Below, in pieces: positions 26,198 to 34,991 of a DNA stretch of 64,000 nucleotides. The stretch lies in NCBI GenBank assembly GCA_964469215.1, contig CAYXYB010000001.1:434001-498000 (forward strand), in the 5' to 3' direction. The stretch is from SKPS01 sp964469215. GTDB taxonomy: Bacteria; Bacteroidota; Bacteroidia; Bacteroidales; SKPS01. Every line of letters starts with the position of its first letter. Position 1 is the stretch's first letter. A program made the translations under genes and the position numbers. Below the pieces are notes generated by a model, which saw nothing but the letters and a program-made list of their open reading frames with translations, ran no database searches and had not been told where the DNA came from.

Positions 26198-27304
26198 ATG
26201 CAAGGACACATAACAGGTAAAACAGTTTTAACGCTATTATTCATACTTTTTATTCATTCTGTTGCTCATAGCCAGGCACCAAAATACAGCAATGAGTTTC
26301 TGTCGCTGGGTGTGGATGCCAGGGCTTTTGGGATGTCGAACAGTGTTGTGGCTTCTGTAATGGGTGCACCTGCAGCTTACTGGAACCCGGCAGGAATGCT
26401 TAAAAAGCAGTCAGATATCCAGCTTGCTCTTATGCATGCAGAGTACTTTGCAGGTATTGCCAAATACGATTACGCAGGCATTGTGGCTGTTATGGACAAA
26501 ACAAGTACCGCAGGCCTCTCATTTATCAGGTTTGCCGTGGATGATATCCCTGACACCTCTGAGCTTATTGATGCTGATGGCAACATCAATTACGACAGGA
26601 TAAGGTCATTCTCCGCAATTGATTTTGCCATGTTGCTCTCTTTTGCAAAAGAGACCCGTATTAAAAACCTTTCAATAGGAGGAAATGCCAAGATTATCAG
26701 GCGGAAGGTAGGCAGTTTTGCCGGAGCATGGGGCTTTGGATTCGACCTTGGAATACAGTATGCCGGAGATCACTGGAAATTTGGTGTTACCGGAAGGGAT
26801 ATTACCTCAACATTCAATGCATGGTCATTTGATCTAACTGACAAAATGATTGATGTGTTCACCCTCACAGGAAACGAGATACCTGAAAACTCATTGGAAA
26901 TAACCCTTCCGCGACTCATTGCCGGTGCCGGACGCACCTTCGTGCTTGGTGAGAGGATAAGCCTGTACACAGAAATCAATTTTGACATTACCACAGACGG
27001 GAAACGTAACACCCTGATAAAATCAAAACCGTTTAGTATTGATCCCCATGCCGGTGTTGAATTGTCGGTGGGCGGGTTTCTGTTTATAAGGGGCGGCATC
27101 GGCAATATTCAGCAGGAATATGAGATTGGAGGCAAGAGGGTAACAACCCTCCAGCCCAACATGGGAGCCGGCATCAATATCAGAAACAAAATTCTTATTG
27201 ATTATGCACTGACAAATCTAGGGAATTCTTCTTCAGCCCTATACTCAAATATTTTTTCACTTAAAATAAACATCAACAGCAAAAAATCAGAAAATGCCCG
27301 ATAA
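26198..27304 (+). CDS. porV: PorV/PorQ-family outer membrane protein
   Basis: A 368-residue FadL-like beta-barrel protein with a signal peptide (…HSVAHSQ). PorV hallmarks are FLSLGVDARAFGMSNSVVAS and GAPAAYWNPAGML near the mature N-terminus, then alternating strands and a C-terminal strand. PorV shuttles T9SS cargo from the translocon to the PorU sortase, and here the gene lies directly after the PorU-like gene. The ATG at 26198 is chosen: it gives a proper signal peptide, whereas a longer frame would overlap the upstream gene by 28 bases. PorQ-like function is the alternative. Confidence 0.85.
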   Translation: MQGHITGKTVLTLLFILFIHSVAHSQAPKYSNEFLSLGVDARAFGMSNSVVASVMGAPAAYWNPAGMLKKQSDIQLALMHAEYFAGIAKYDYAGIVAVMDKTSTAGLSFIRFAVDDIPDTSELIDADGNINYDRIRSFSAIDFAMLLSFAKETRIKNLSIGGNAKIIRRKVGSFAGAWGFGFDLGIQYAGDHWKFGVTGRDITSTFNAWSFDLTDKMIDVFTLTGNEIPENSLEITLPRLIAGAGRTFVLGERISLYTEINFDITTDGKRNTLIKSKPFSIDPHAGVELSVGGFLFIRGGIGNIQQEYEIGGKRVTTLQPNMGAGINIRNKILIDYALTNLGNSSSALYSNIFSLKININSKKSENAR

Positions 27305-27308
27305 GCAT

Positions 27309-27472
27309 TTCATAACTTATAATACCGAAAAATCAGGAATCTTTGATTTCGTGTTTTTCGCCTGTCCTCGAGTCAAAGGCTCGGGAAGGATCCTAGTCTC
27401 GTCTGAGGACGAGAGAGAAAATCGAAGATTTTAATTTTTCGGGACTCATGACCCATAATTCATAACTTTATA
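27309..27472. repeat. MITE-like element: inverted repeats inside flanking direct repeats
   Basis: Inverted arms of about 20 bases, CCGAAAAATCAGGAATCTTT (27325-27344) and the near-inverse at 27423-27442, enclose about 80 bases. The interior contains a 6-base hairpin, CTCGTC-TGAG-GACGAG, at 27398-27413. Outside them lies a near-identical direct repeat, TTCATAACTTATA (27309-27321) and TTCATAACTTTATA (27459-27472). No open frame is present. It fills nearly the whole gap between porV and lnt. Confidence 0.6.
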
Positions 27473-27479
27473 GGAAAAT

Positions 27480-29180
27480 ATGGTTGTATTGACCCCCTTC
27501 GAAAAGGCATTGAAGTTTCGCTCATTATTATTGCTTGCCGTCCTCTCCGGGTTGTTGCTTTCATTGTCACTCCCCGTCAGGGGCCTCCCTGTGTTACTTT
27601 TTGCAGCACTTGTCCCATTGTTGGTTGTTGAGGATCATATCCATCAAAACCGGTCTAAATTCAGGAAGGGCACCTTTTTCCTTCTAGCTTTTATAACATT
27701 TCTAATCTGGAATACTGCAGGAAGCTGGTGGTTAAAGAACGCCTCAATCGGTGGAGCCCTGATGGCTATTGTTGCTAATACGATTCTGATGACATTTGTT
27801 TTTCAGTTGTTTCATGGGGGGCGAAGGCAATTCAGGGGCAGCAATACCGGATATCTGGCTCTGTGTTGTTACTGGTTAGGGTTTGAGCATATACACCATT
27901 ACTGGGAAATCAGTTATCCCTGGTTATCATTCGGGAATGGCTTTTCTGCATGGCCGGTATGGGTGCAGTGGTATGAATATACAGGCATCCTGGGAGGCTC
28001 CGTCTGGGTGCTTATTGCCAACATGCTGGTTTATAATCTTGTTAAGCATTGGTTCGCAGGCCAGAGGGATTTCAGATTCCTGATTATAAGGTGCATTCCT
28101 TTATTGATCTGGATTCTTGTTCCTTTAACTATCTCTCTGATAAAATACTATACCTGGAAACCCGAAACAGAATCTGTTGAGGTAGTGTTGGTACAACCCA
28201 ATAATGACCCTTACAGCGAACAGTATACCATCCCGCCGGTTACGGCAGTAAACAATTTTCTTGACCTGGCCCGACCGATTATAGGTGATGAAACAGATTT
28301 TGTTATTGGTCCGGAGTCTATGATCCAGGAAAGCCTCTGGGAGCGGCATCTAGATGCTTCCTCTGTTATTGACCACCTGAAAAGTTTTGTAAACCAACAC
28401 CAGGGGACAACGGTAATTGCCGGAGCTTCTTCATTCAGGATGGTATATAAAGGTGAGCCTATGTCAGATGCAGCCAGGGAGTTGGACCCTTCATTTGTAA
28501 ACTGGTATTCGCAAAATTTTGGTGTTCCGGCAGATAGCCTTACAAATTATTATGATGCCTTCAACCTTGGGCTTGCAGTTGACACATCAGGTATTACCGG
28601 CCTTACTCACAAATCCAAACTTGTTGTCGGGGTGGAGAGAATGCCCTACAAGAGGTATCTTGAATCCATTGCAGGAGATCTGTCATTCAACATGGGGGGA
28701 ACAAGGGGTACCCTTCGTACCGATGACAGCCGTTTTGTATTCAGGCACAACCGTACCGGCACACGTTACGGTGTTGCAATATGTTATGAATCGGTGTATG
28801 GTAACTTCTTTGGCGATTTTATCAGGAATGGCGCGCAGTATATGTTTATAATCACCAACGACGGATGGTGGGGAAACACACCCGGCCACAGGCAGCATAA
28901 CGCATTTGCTTCTCTGAGAGCTATTGAAACCCGAAGGGATATTGCAAGATCAGCAAACACCGGTATAACCTGTTTTATCAACTCAAGAGGTGACATCCTG
29001 CAACCTACCCGTTACTGGGAAGAGGATGCAATTAAAGGACGGATCTGCATGAGCAACAAAATGACTTTCTACACGAAATACGGTGATTATATTGGAAGAA
29101 TGGCGCTTGTGGCTACGGTTCTGCTGCTGCTGATAAGAATTGTTTATACTATTGTTCCTTTAGGGGTTAGAAAAAGGTGA
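27480..29180 (+). CDS. lnt: Apolipoprotein N-acyltransferase
   Basis: A 566-residue inner-membrane enzyme that adds the third acyl chain to the N-terminal cysteine of lipoproteins. Several membrane helices fill about residues 1-230, followed by a nitrilase-superfamily domain. The catalytic triad is readable: Glu279 in GPESM, Lys378 in THKSKL and Cys435 in AICYE. The conserved NDGWWGNTPG loop follows at about 460-470, and a final membrane helix closes the protein. The normal E/K/C set argues for an active enzyme. Numerous lipoproteins elsewhere in the window are its potential substrates. Confidence 0.95.
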   Translation: MVVLTPFEKALKFRSLLLLAVLSGLLLSLSLPVRGLPVLLFAALVPLLVVEDHIHQNRSKFRKGTFFLLAFITFLIWNTAGSWWLKNASIGGALMAIVANTILMTFVFQLFHGGRRQFRGSNTGYLALCCYWLGFEHIHHYWEISYPWLSFGNGFSAWPVWVQWYEYTGILGGSVWVLIANMLVYNLVKHWFAGQRDFRFLIIRCIPLLIWILVPLTISLIKYYTWKPETESVEVVLVQPNNDPYSEQYTIPPVTAVNNFLDLARPIIGDETDFVIGPESMIQESLWERHLDASSVIDHLKSFVNQHQGTTVIAGASSFRMVYKGEPMSDAARELDPSFVNWYSQNFGVPADSLTNYYDAFNLGLAVDTSGITGLTHKSKLVVGVERMPYKRYLESIAGDLSFNMGGTRGTLRTDDSRFVFRHNRTGTRYGVAICYESVYGNFFGDFIRNGAQYMFIITNDGWWGNTPGHRQHNAFASLRAIETRRDIARSANTGITCFINSRGDILQPTRYWEEDAIKGRICMSNKMTFYTKYGDYIGRMALVATVLLLLIRIVYTIVPLGVRKR

Positions 29181-29241
29181 AGCTGAGGCTGCATCCCGGA
29201 TTCGCAAAGCGGTATAGACAGTTTTGCTGCAGGTAGCACGA

Positions 29242-31092
29242 TTATTTAGGCTCAAAGGTGCTGGTGAAAAGATCAAAGAAGTTATCGTCATAATATTTAT
29301 CCATTCCCATTAAAGTTAGCGAAAACACATTATTGTTCACCTGAAAAGCAATGGCTCTGCATTTTACCGTTTCCTTCTCATAGTAATAAGTGAATGCGTC
29401 ATAACCTTTGAATTTGCAACTCTCAAACCCGTGTATTGTAGTATAACTATTCTTTTCCAGTGCTTTTTTAAATACATCGAGCAATGATAAATGCATCTTG
29501 TTTGCTAATTGTATCTCCTTAGCATTGTTGATGCGAAATATAAGTTGGCATCCGACAGGGTAATAATTAATTTCTTTATAAGAATACACCGAAATGGAGG
29601 TTCCCCAACTTTCAATTGAAGACTCATTCTGTTTAGGTTCTTCAGATAACCGGATTCGACAATAGGCATTGGAATAACGGTACGGAAAGTAGGTGTCAAG
29701 CATTAATGTTTTTTGCTCCTTTTCGGCTTTTGCAAGAGCGGCCTCTTTTTCGGCTTTCTCTTTCGCCAATTGCTCAGCTTTTGCTGCATCTGCCTTTTCT
29801 TTTATATATTCGTTTTCCGATACCCGGTTGCCTGCCAGGTCTATATAACCCTTAAATACATCCTTGATCCTTATATGCGCCCTGCCTTCGCGAAAAGCAC
29901 CTGCATCATCGTACTGACAGGGTATGATGATGTTGCCGGTATGATCCATGTAGCCGTATAACTTATTCTGCCTGATGATTCCGATGCCATTATTGAAGCT
30001 TATAATCTCCAGATCCTGAGGCAGGACAGCAACTTCAATACCCTTGCTGTTGTATAAATGGGTGCCTGTTTCTGATTTTGCCGTGAAGTAAGATTCTCCG
30101 GCATCTTTTACAGAAATATACTTTGCCGGGATCAGAACCTCTCCTTTTGTGTTTGCAACACCTGTTTTTCCATTCAATGTAATCTGGATCAGGCTGTCAT
30201 TCATCTTAAAAATCTCATCATACTCAAAATTCAGAACAAATTCCTCACCATTAAAAAACCCCCATTTGTTGCCGTTTCTTACCAGAAGTACAGGTTTAAA
30301 CCAGTTGCGGTAATTCAGTTCTTTGAATTCATCAGCAATCATGTTTTCAATTCTTCTTCCATTCTTATCAAAAAAGTGATATTTCTTGTCGGAGGTTTTT
30401 GCCCAAACAATCTTATGGTAATCGCCATAAGTAAAATCGGCATTATCGTATTCAAATGGCACCAGAATCTCGCCTTTTGTATTGATTACACCATACTTTT
30501 CAGTGTCCCCGATGACCGTCTTAACTACGGTAATCCCGTTATAAAAATCGGGGATCAAATAATTCACCGGCGCTGCAATCATTTCCCCCTTCAGATTTGT
30601 GATTCCATAACTTTTTGAGCCATTCTCCTTTGTAATACTGTAAATGATTATTTTACCGGTGAGCCTGATATGGTCTGAGTGTTGTGCGAGGATCATCTTC
30701 CCGTCCTGTCTTACGATATTATAGTTGTATTTGGGCAGGTAATATTCATCGTACCCGGTTTTGATTTTAATCAGGAAAGAATTCTCCAAATCTGGCAACA
30801 CCTTGATTTCCTCACAATTCTCGGTGATGATCCTTTTTCCTTTGGAGTTAATCAGGAAATACCCTTTGTCGTCACTTACACGTGCAAGGTTTCCGAAAAA
30901 TTCAGAAGCGGTGTTGAATTTTATGGCAATGACCATTTTCCCTTTTTCATTGGTGTACCCCCAAAGCAAGGATGAATTATCCCGCACGGGGGTGAGTTTT
31001 GCCTGTGCTATCCCGGTAATGGTACAGATAAGCAACAAGGCAACAAAAGATATTCTTCTTATAATGCAGGTTAATTCCTTTTCAGTCCCCAT
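29242..31092 (-). CDS. WG-repeat protein, secreted
   Basis: A 616-residue protein from the ATG at 31092. After a signal peptide (ISFVALLLICTITGIAQA) come about eight WG-type repeats, each with a W/YG core and a turn such as NEKGKMVIAIKF, NTKGEILVPFEYD, NTKGEVLIPAKY or DHTGNIIIPCQYDDA. They run to about residue 430. An Ala/Glu/Lys-rich coiled segment (about 440-465) links to a C-terminal region of about 150 residues with no recognised domain. WG repeats are usually binding surfaces with no known enzymatic role. A -7 box between 31092 and the upstream ATG at 31143 decides the start. It converges with lnt. Confidence 0.85.
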   Translation of the reverse strand: MGTEKELTCIIRRISFVALLLICTITGIAQAKLTPVRDNSSLLWGYTNEKGKMVIAIKFNTASEFFGNLARVSDDKGYFLINSKGKRIITENCEEIKVLPDLENSFLIKIKTGYDEYYLPKYNYNIVRQDGKMILAQHSDHIRLTGKIIIYSITKENGSKSYGITNLKGEMIAAPVNYLIPDFYNGITVVKTVIGDTEKYGVINTKGEILVPFEYDNADFTYGDYHKIVWAKTSDKKYHFFDKNGRRIENMIADEFKELNYRNWFKPVLLVRNGNKWGFFNGEEFVLNFEYDEIFKMNDSLIQITLNGKTGVANTKGEVLIPAKYISVKDAGESYFTAKSETGTHLYNSKGIEVAVLPQDLEIISFNNGIGIIRQNKLYGYMDHTGNIIIPCQYDDAGAFREGRAHIRIKDVFKGYIDLAGNRVSENEYIKEKADAAKAEQLAKEKAEKEAALAKAEKEQKTLMLDTYFPYRYSNAYCRIRLSEEPKQNESSIESWGTSISVYSYKEINYYPVGCQLIFRINNAKEIQLANKMHLSLLDVFKKALEKNSYTTIHGFESCKFKGYDAFTYYYEKETVKCRAIAFQVNNNVFSLTLMGMDKYYDDNFFDLFTSTFEPK

Positions 31093-31121
31093 AAGGATGA
31101 TTTTGGATAATTTTTTGGTAG

Positions 31122-31129
31122 CAAATTTA
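31122..31129 (-). promoter_or_regulatory. -7 box of the WG-repeat gene
   Basis: TAAATTTG on the minus strand, a full match placing transcription at about 31115, 24 bases before the ATG at 31092. Confidence 0.45.
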
Positions 31130-31177
31130 TATGAAATCAGCATTGAGAGGCAAACAAAAAACTCAATTTTGATGATA

Positions 31178-31903
31178 CTACCTCCGCAATTCGAAATTGG
31201 TACCCAGATATAGCTTCCTCACCTGCTCGTCCATTGCGAGTTCTTCTGATGTGCCTGATTTAAGGATGCTTCCTTCGAACAACAAATAGGCTCTGTCAGT
31301 GATGGAAAGGGTTTCATGCACATTATGGTCTGTTATCAGGATGCCGATCTGTTTTTCTCTCAATCCTGAAACAATGGTCTGAATATCCTCCACGGCAATG
31401 GGGTCAACACCGGCGAAAGGCTCATCGAGCAGAATAAATCCAGGATTTGTAGCCAGTGAACGTGCAATCTCTGTCCTGCGCCTTTCACCACCTGATAGTG
31501 TTATTCCGGCACTTTTTCTCACATGGGTAAGCCCAAGTTCCTCAATGAGTTTTTCGAGCCGTTCCTCCTGTTCACTTCGTTTTAACCCGGTAAACTGAAG
31601 CACTGACCTGATATTATTCTCAACACTCATTCTCCTGAAAACCGATGCTTCCTGTGCCAGATATCCGATACCAAGCCTCGCCCGTTCGTACATCGGGGTG
31701 TTTGTGATCTCCCTGTCGTCAAGAAAGATGCGGCCGGAATTAGCCTTTATCATGCCTACAATCATGTAAAAGGTTGTGGTTTTGCCGGCACCGTTAGGCC
31801 CCAGTAACCCCACAATTTCCCCCTTGCTCAGCTCCACTGAAACGCTGTTTACAACGGTACGGTTGCGGTAACGCTTCGTTAACTTTTCTGCTCTCAGGAT
31901 CAT
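31178..31903 (-). CDS. lptB: LPS export ABC transporter ATPase
   Basis: A 241-residue cytoplasmic ATPase that powers LptFG extraction of lipopolysaccharide from the inner membrane. Walker A is GPNGAGKTT, the Q-loop lies in GIGYLAQEASVFR, the signature is LSGGERRR, Walker B is ILLDEPFAGVDP, and the H-loop is TDHNVHE. The Q-E-A-S-V-F-R and D-H-N-V combination is typical of LptB rather than LivF/LivG. The ATG at 31903 is preferred because a -7 box lies between it and an upstream in-frame start at 31936. The other lpt genes are not in this window. Confidence 0.94.
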   Translation of the reverse strand: MILRAEKLTKRYRNRTVVNSVSVELSKGEIVGLLGPNGAGKTTTFYMIVGMIKANSGRIFLDDREITNTPMYERARLGIGYLAQEASVFRRMSVENNIRSVLQFTGLKRSEQEERLEKLIEELGLTHVRKSAGITLSGGERRRTEIARSLATNPGFILLDEPFAGVDPIAVEDIQTIVSGLREKQIGILITDHNVHETLSITDRAYLLFEGSILKSGTSEELAMDEQVRKLYLGTNFELRR

Positions 31904-31923
31904 GACAGGGGTTTTAAAGGATG

Positions 31924-31931
31924 CAAAACTA
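31924..31931 (-). promoter_or_regulatory. -7 box of lptB
   Basis: TAGTTTTG on the minus strand, a full match giving a leader of about 15 bases before the ATG at 31903. Confidence 0.45.
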
Positions 31932-31967
31932 CGCATAAATTGGTTAGTATTTTTTTATTGCATCTGC

Positions 31968-31996
31968 TTTGTTTTTCAAAAATCTTTTTATCTTTG
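31968..31996 (+). promoter_or_regulatory. Promoter of the rplU-rpmA operon
   Basis: TTTG (31968-31971), 17 bases, then TATCTTTG (31989-31996): both elements match the Bacteroidota consensus. Transcription from about 32003 would leave a leader of about 90 bases. Confidence 0.65.
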
Positions 31997-32062
31997 CAGC
32001 CCAAAATCGGGCTTCGGTACTGACACATAAGGGATATAGACTGAAATTAATAGATATCACTG

Positions 32063-32080
32063 CTGTTCAGGGATGAACAG
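32063..32080 (+). promoter_or_regulatory. Hairpin in the rplU leader
   Basis: A perfect 7-base stem (CTGTTCA/TGAACAG) with a GGGA loop ends 14 bases before the rplU ATG. There is no U-tract, so it is more likely a translational or processing element than a terminator. Confidence 0.45.
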
Positions 32081-32094
32081 ATGAAAAAAAATAA

Positions 32095-32493
32095 ATGGAA
32101 ATGTACGCAATTGTAGATCTGGCAGGCAAACAATACAGGGTTGAAGAGGGGCAGAAGGTATATGTGCACCGTCTTGAAGGTGAAGAAGGAAGTACCATAA
32201 CGTTCAGCAAGGTGTTGATGATAGATGCAGACGGAAAGGTGAATATTGGACAGCCCGCCATCGAAGGGGCTTCGGTCAGTGCCACAATCCTCGAACATCT
32301 CAAAGGAGACAAGGTTTTGGTGTTCAAAAAGAAGAGAAGAAAGGGATATCAGGTTCTTAACGGTCACAGACAGTATCTGAGCCAGATAAGGATAGACAAA
32401 ATATCGGAGAAGGCTGCCCGTAAAAAAGCTGCAAAAAAAGCAGAAGTTACGGAAGATATTGTTGAAGAACCAAATGTTGAAAGTGCAGAATAG
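32095..32493 (+). CDS. rplU: 50S ribosomal protein L21 (bL21)
   Basis: A 132-residue bL21, a 23S rRNA-binding protein of the large subunit. The start MYAIVDLAGKQYRVEEGQ and the FKKKRRKGY…GHRQ motif near 77-92 are diagnostic. An Ala/Lys-rich then acidic tail (KAARKKAAKKAEV…) extends it beyond the roughly 103 residues of E. coli L21, as is common in this phylum. ATGs at 32095 and 32101 are both possible. It is co-transcribed with rpmA, 22 bases downstream. Confidence 0.96.
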   Translation: MEMYAIVDLAGKQYRVEEGQKVYVHRLEGEEGSTITFSKVLMIDADGKVNIGQPAIEGASVSATILEHLKGDKVLVFKKKRRKGYQVLNGHRQYLSQIRIDKISEKAARKKAAKKAEVTEDIVEEPNVESAE

Positions 32494-32515
32494 TAACTCA
32501 TAATATAGGTTTATC

Positions 32516-32785
32516 ATGGCTCATAAAAAAGGGGCGGGTAGTTCACAGAACGGCCGCGAATCGGAAAGCAAACGACTTGGTGTCAAGATTTTTGGCGGGC
32601 AGGCTGCAGTTGCAGGTAACATAATAGTTCGTCAGAGGGGAACAACTCATCACCCGGGTGAAAATGTCGGCATGGGAAAAGACCATACCATATTTGCTAT
32701 GGTTGATGGTGTTGTCAGATTTCAAAAGAAGCAGAAAAACAAATCATACGTTTCTGTTGACCCTTTTGAAGCTGAGATTGAATAA
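32516..32785 (+). CDS. rpmA: 50S ribosomal protein L27 (bL27)
   Basis: An 89-residue bL27, which reaches towards the peptidyl-transferase centre. It begins MAHKKGAGSSQNGRESESKR and has GTTHHPGENVGMGKDHTIFA in the core. There is no Firmicutes-type cleavable N-terminal extension. The usual rplU-rpmA order is conserved, and a strong intrinsic terminator follows at 32809-32835. Confidence 0.97.
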   Translation: MAHKKGAGSSQNGRESESKRLGVKIFGGQAAVAGNIIVRQRGTTHHPGENVGMGKDHTIFAMVDGVVRFQKKQKNKSYVSVDPFEAEIE

Positions 32786-32808
32786 CCAGTTTAAATGAAA
32801 TAAAGAAT

Positions 32809-32835
32809 CCCGGCTTTAACACCGGGTTTTTTTTT
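32809..32835 (+). terminator. Intrinsic terminator after rpmA
   Basis: A CCCGG/CCGGG stem with an 8-base loop followed directly by nine T residues (32827-32835). This is the clearest rho-independent terminator in the window. Confidence 0.85.
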
Positions 32836-32884
32836 ACCTTTCCCCACCCGTTAAAATCATTATTGAATCAACATCAACAATAAT

Positions 32885-34165
32885 ATGTTACAGATACAAA
32901 TAATACGTGAGGACCCGGATTTGGTTGTAAACCGCCTGGCTATTAAGAACTTCGATGCCAAAACCATTGTCGGTGACATTCTGGATCTCGACAGGGAGAG
33001 GAGGGAAACCCAGAAGATGCTTGATGAGCATCTGGCGGAGGCCAATCTTGCATCAAAGCAGATCTCTGTGTTGATGAAAGAGGGCAGGGGAGATGATGCT
33101 GAGGAGCTGAAAGCACGTTCGAACGAGCTTAAGCTGATGGCAAAATCGTTGAATGAAAAAATGAATGCTGTTTCAGAGAACCTTCACAATCTCATGTTGC
33201 TCCTGCCAAATATGCCGCACCAACTGGTAGCTGCCGGCAAGGGGGCTGATGATAATGAAATGGTATATTCATGGGGGGAGATCCCCGTGGAGGGAGATCA
33301 TACCATACCTCACTGGGAGCTGGCAGCAAAATACAACCTCATTGGTTTTGACCTGGGATCAAAGGTCACAGGAGCAGGCTTTCCGTTTTATATCAACAGG
33401 GGGGCAAAGCTTCAGAGAGCACTTATATCTTTTTTTCTCGACCAGGCTGTGGAAGCTGGATATACTGAGTACCAGACACCGTTGATGGTTAATGAAGAGT
33501 CAGCATTCAGCACCGGACAGTTGCCCGATAAGGAGGGCCAGATGTATACTTCCACAGCCGATAACCTTTTTCTTATACCAACCGCAGAGGTGCCCCTTAC
33601 CAATATATACAGAGACATAATTCTCACAGAATCTGAATTACCTGTTAAGATATGCGCATACTCACCATGTTTCAGGCGTGAGGCAGGCTCTTATGGTAAG
33701 GATGTAAGAGGTTTGAACCGGCTTCATCAGTTCGACAAGGTAGAAATAGTACAGATAACTAACCCCGACAACTCCTATAATGCTCTTGAAGAGATGAAGG
33801 ATCACGTTAGTGGACTGCTGAAAAAGCTCAAACTTCCGTTCCGGATTATGCGACTCTGTGGAGGGGATATCAGTTTTGCATCAGCTATGACTTATGACTT
33901 TGAGGTCTGGTCTGCAGCTCAGAAAAGATGGCTTGAAGTCAGCTCCGTATCAAACTTCGAAAATTTTCAGTCGAACAGAATGAAACTTAGGTTCAAAAGC
34001 AACCTGGGGAAAACCAGTCTCGCCCATACACTAAATGGGAGTGCTCTGGCGTTGCCTCGTATTGTTGCCGCAATGCTGGAAAACTACCAGTTGAAAGACG
34101 ATATCGAATTACCCGAAGTTCTCGTCCCATATACCGGTTTCAGCAGGATTATAGCCAACCTGTAA
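32885..34165 (+). CDS. serS: Seryl-tRNA synthetase
   Basis: A 426-residue class II aminoacyl-tRNA synthetase that charges tRNA-Ser (and tRNA-Sec where present). The N-terminal coiled-coil tRNA-binding arm occupies about residues 28-100 (LDRERRETQKMLDEHLAEAN and following). The catalytic core shows TAEVPLTN, motif 2 FRREAGSYGKDVRGL with HQFDKVE, and motif 3 LNGSALALPR near the end. Length and motif order are standard. It is a single gene after the rpmA terminator. Confidence 0.97.
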   Translation: MLQIQIIREDPDLVVNRLAIKNFDAKTIVGDILDLDRERRETQKMLDEHLAEANLASKQISVLMKEGRGDDAEELKARSNELKLMAKSLNEKMNAVSENLHNLMLLLPNMPHQLVAAGKGADDNEMVYSWGEIPVEGDHTIPHWELAAKYNLIGFDLGSKVTGAGFPFYINRGAKLQRALISFFLDQAVEAGYTEYQTPLMVNEESAFSTGQLPDKEGQMYTSTADNLFLIPTAEVPLTNIYRDIILTESELPVKICAYSPCFRREAGSYGKDVRGLNRLHQFDKVEIVQITNPDNSYNALEEMKDHVSGLLKKLKLPFRIMRLCGGDISFASAMTYDFEVWSAAQKRWLEVSSVSNFENFQSNRMKLRFKSNLGKTSLAHTLNGSALALPRIVAAMLENYQLKDDIELPEVLVPYTGFSRIIANL

Positions 34166-34186
34166 ACCTTACCCAATATTATTTGT

Positions 34187-34194
34187 TAATTTTG
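34187..34194 (+). promoter_or_regulatory. -7 box between serS and the lipoprotein operon
   Basis: TAATTTTG, a full match. It would drive the small frame at 34232 and the lipoprotein-TPR-rsmA operon. Confidence 0.4.
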
Positions 34195-34231
34195 TATCCC
34201 CGTTTTAGCAATCTCATTGCATTATAACAAT

Positions 34232-34339
34232 ATGGAGCAAAAACCGTTCATTATCATAAAAGCTGAAAAACTTAATAATTCTGTGGTTCCGGGTAATTCT
34301 CCGGGAATTGGAAAAATCAGGCTGTTGACTGTTGATTGA
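34232..34339 (+). CDS. Possible 35-residue small protein
   Basis: A short ATG-initiated frame beginning MEQKPFIIIKAEKLNN and ending at a TGA at 34337-34339. It sits 38 bases downstream of a -7 box and upstream of the lipoprotein gene. No similarity is recognised and the coding evidence is weak; it may simply be leader sequence. Confidence 0.2.
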   Translation: MEQKPFIIIKAEKLNNSVVPGNSPGIGKIRLLTVD

Positions 34340-34373
34340 GAAATGTTTTTAATGCGCATAAAATCAATATTAT

Positions 34374-34991
34374 ATGAATTGGAACTTTTTGTTTAAATCC
34401 GGTGCTCTTCTTTTCTTTGCTGTCATGTTTTCATTTCCTGTTTTTTTCTCGTCGTGCCGTTCAGCCAATGAAAGGTACTTGCTAAAGCAGATTGACACTT
34501 TGATGGATATGCATGAAGAGACAGCTTCCCTGATAAAGATGGTTGACACCAATGCCGTAAACAGTTCAAGACAGGCATATTCTGACAACTGGAAAAAGAT
34601 GATGATGGTTATTGAGGAGATTGAAGACATAAAACTTGTCAAGGAAAGCGAATACTGGAACTACATAACACTTTATGAATCAAAGGATCGTCAACTTAAG
34701 AAACTGTTAAGACGGTTCAATAATATGTATGAGCGCCATAAAGTGAACGAGACGCAGTTAAAGACCTTCCGTAATTCTGTCCGAAGAGACCAGATTCCAG
34801 GTGATTCAGTTCAATACTACCTGGAGGTTGAAGGCGCTGCTGTAAATGACCTGAACAGGGAAGCCAAAGCCTGGATACCTGAGATTGTTGTAACAAAAAA
34901 TGCTCTTGACAGCCTTAGTAATATTTGGGGTGATGCATTTAACTATTTCAGTGATATTAAGGCAAATGAAAAAATGAAACAAAACAGATGA
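34374..34991 (+). CDS. Hypothetical helical lipoprotein
   Basis: A 205-residue protein with a signal peptide and lipobox (FFSSC, Cys28). The mature part is rich in Lys, Glu, Asn and Met and looks largely alpha-helical or coiled-coil (MEDI-like EEIEDIKLVKE, LKKLLRRFNNMYERHK). No known domain is recognised. Its stop overlaps the start of the TPR gene as ATGA (34988-34991), so the two products are probably made in fixed ratio and may act together in the periplasm. Confidence 0.7.
   Translation: MNWNFLFKSGALLFFAVMFSFPVFFSSCRSANERYLLKQIDTLMDMHEETASLIKMVDTNAVNSSRQAYSDNWKKMMMVIEEIEDIKLVKESEYWNYITLYESKDRQLKKLLRRFNNMYERHKVNETQLKTFRNSVRRDQIPGDSVQYYLEVEGAAVNDLNREAKAWIPEIVVTKNALDSLSNIWGDAFNYFSDIKANEKMKQNR

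Noticed and set aside
27398..27413. Hairpin after porV as an intrinsic terminator
   Set aside because: No T-tract follows on either side; it fits better as part of the MITE-like element.
31998..32013. AGCCC/GGGCT hairpin in the rplU leader
   Set aside because: The predicted transcription start lies within it, so it would not be transcribed whole.
32047..32517. A 156-codon minus-strand frame over rplU
   Set aside because: It is antisense to a certain ribosomal protein gene and has Phe/Cys/Tyr-rich composition typical of a shadow frame.
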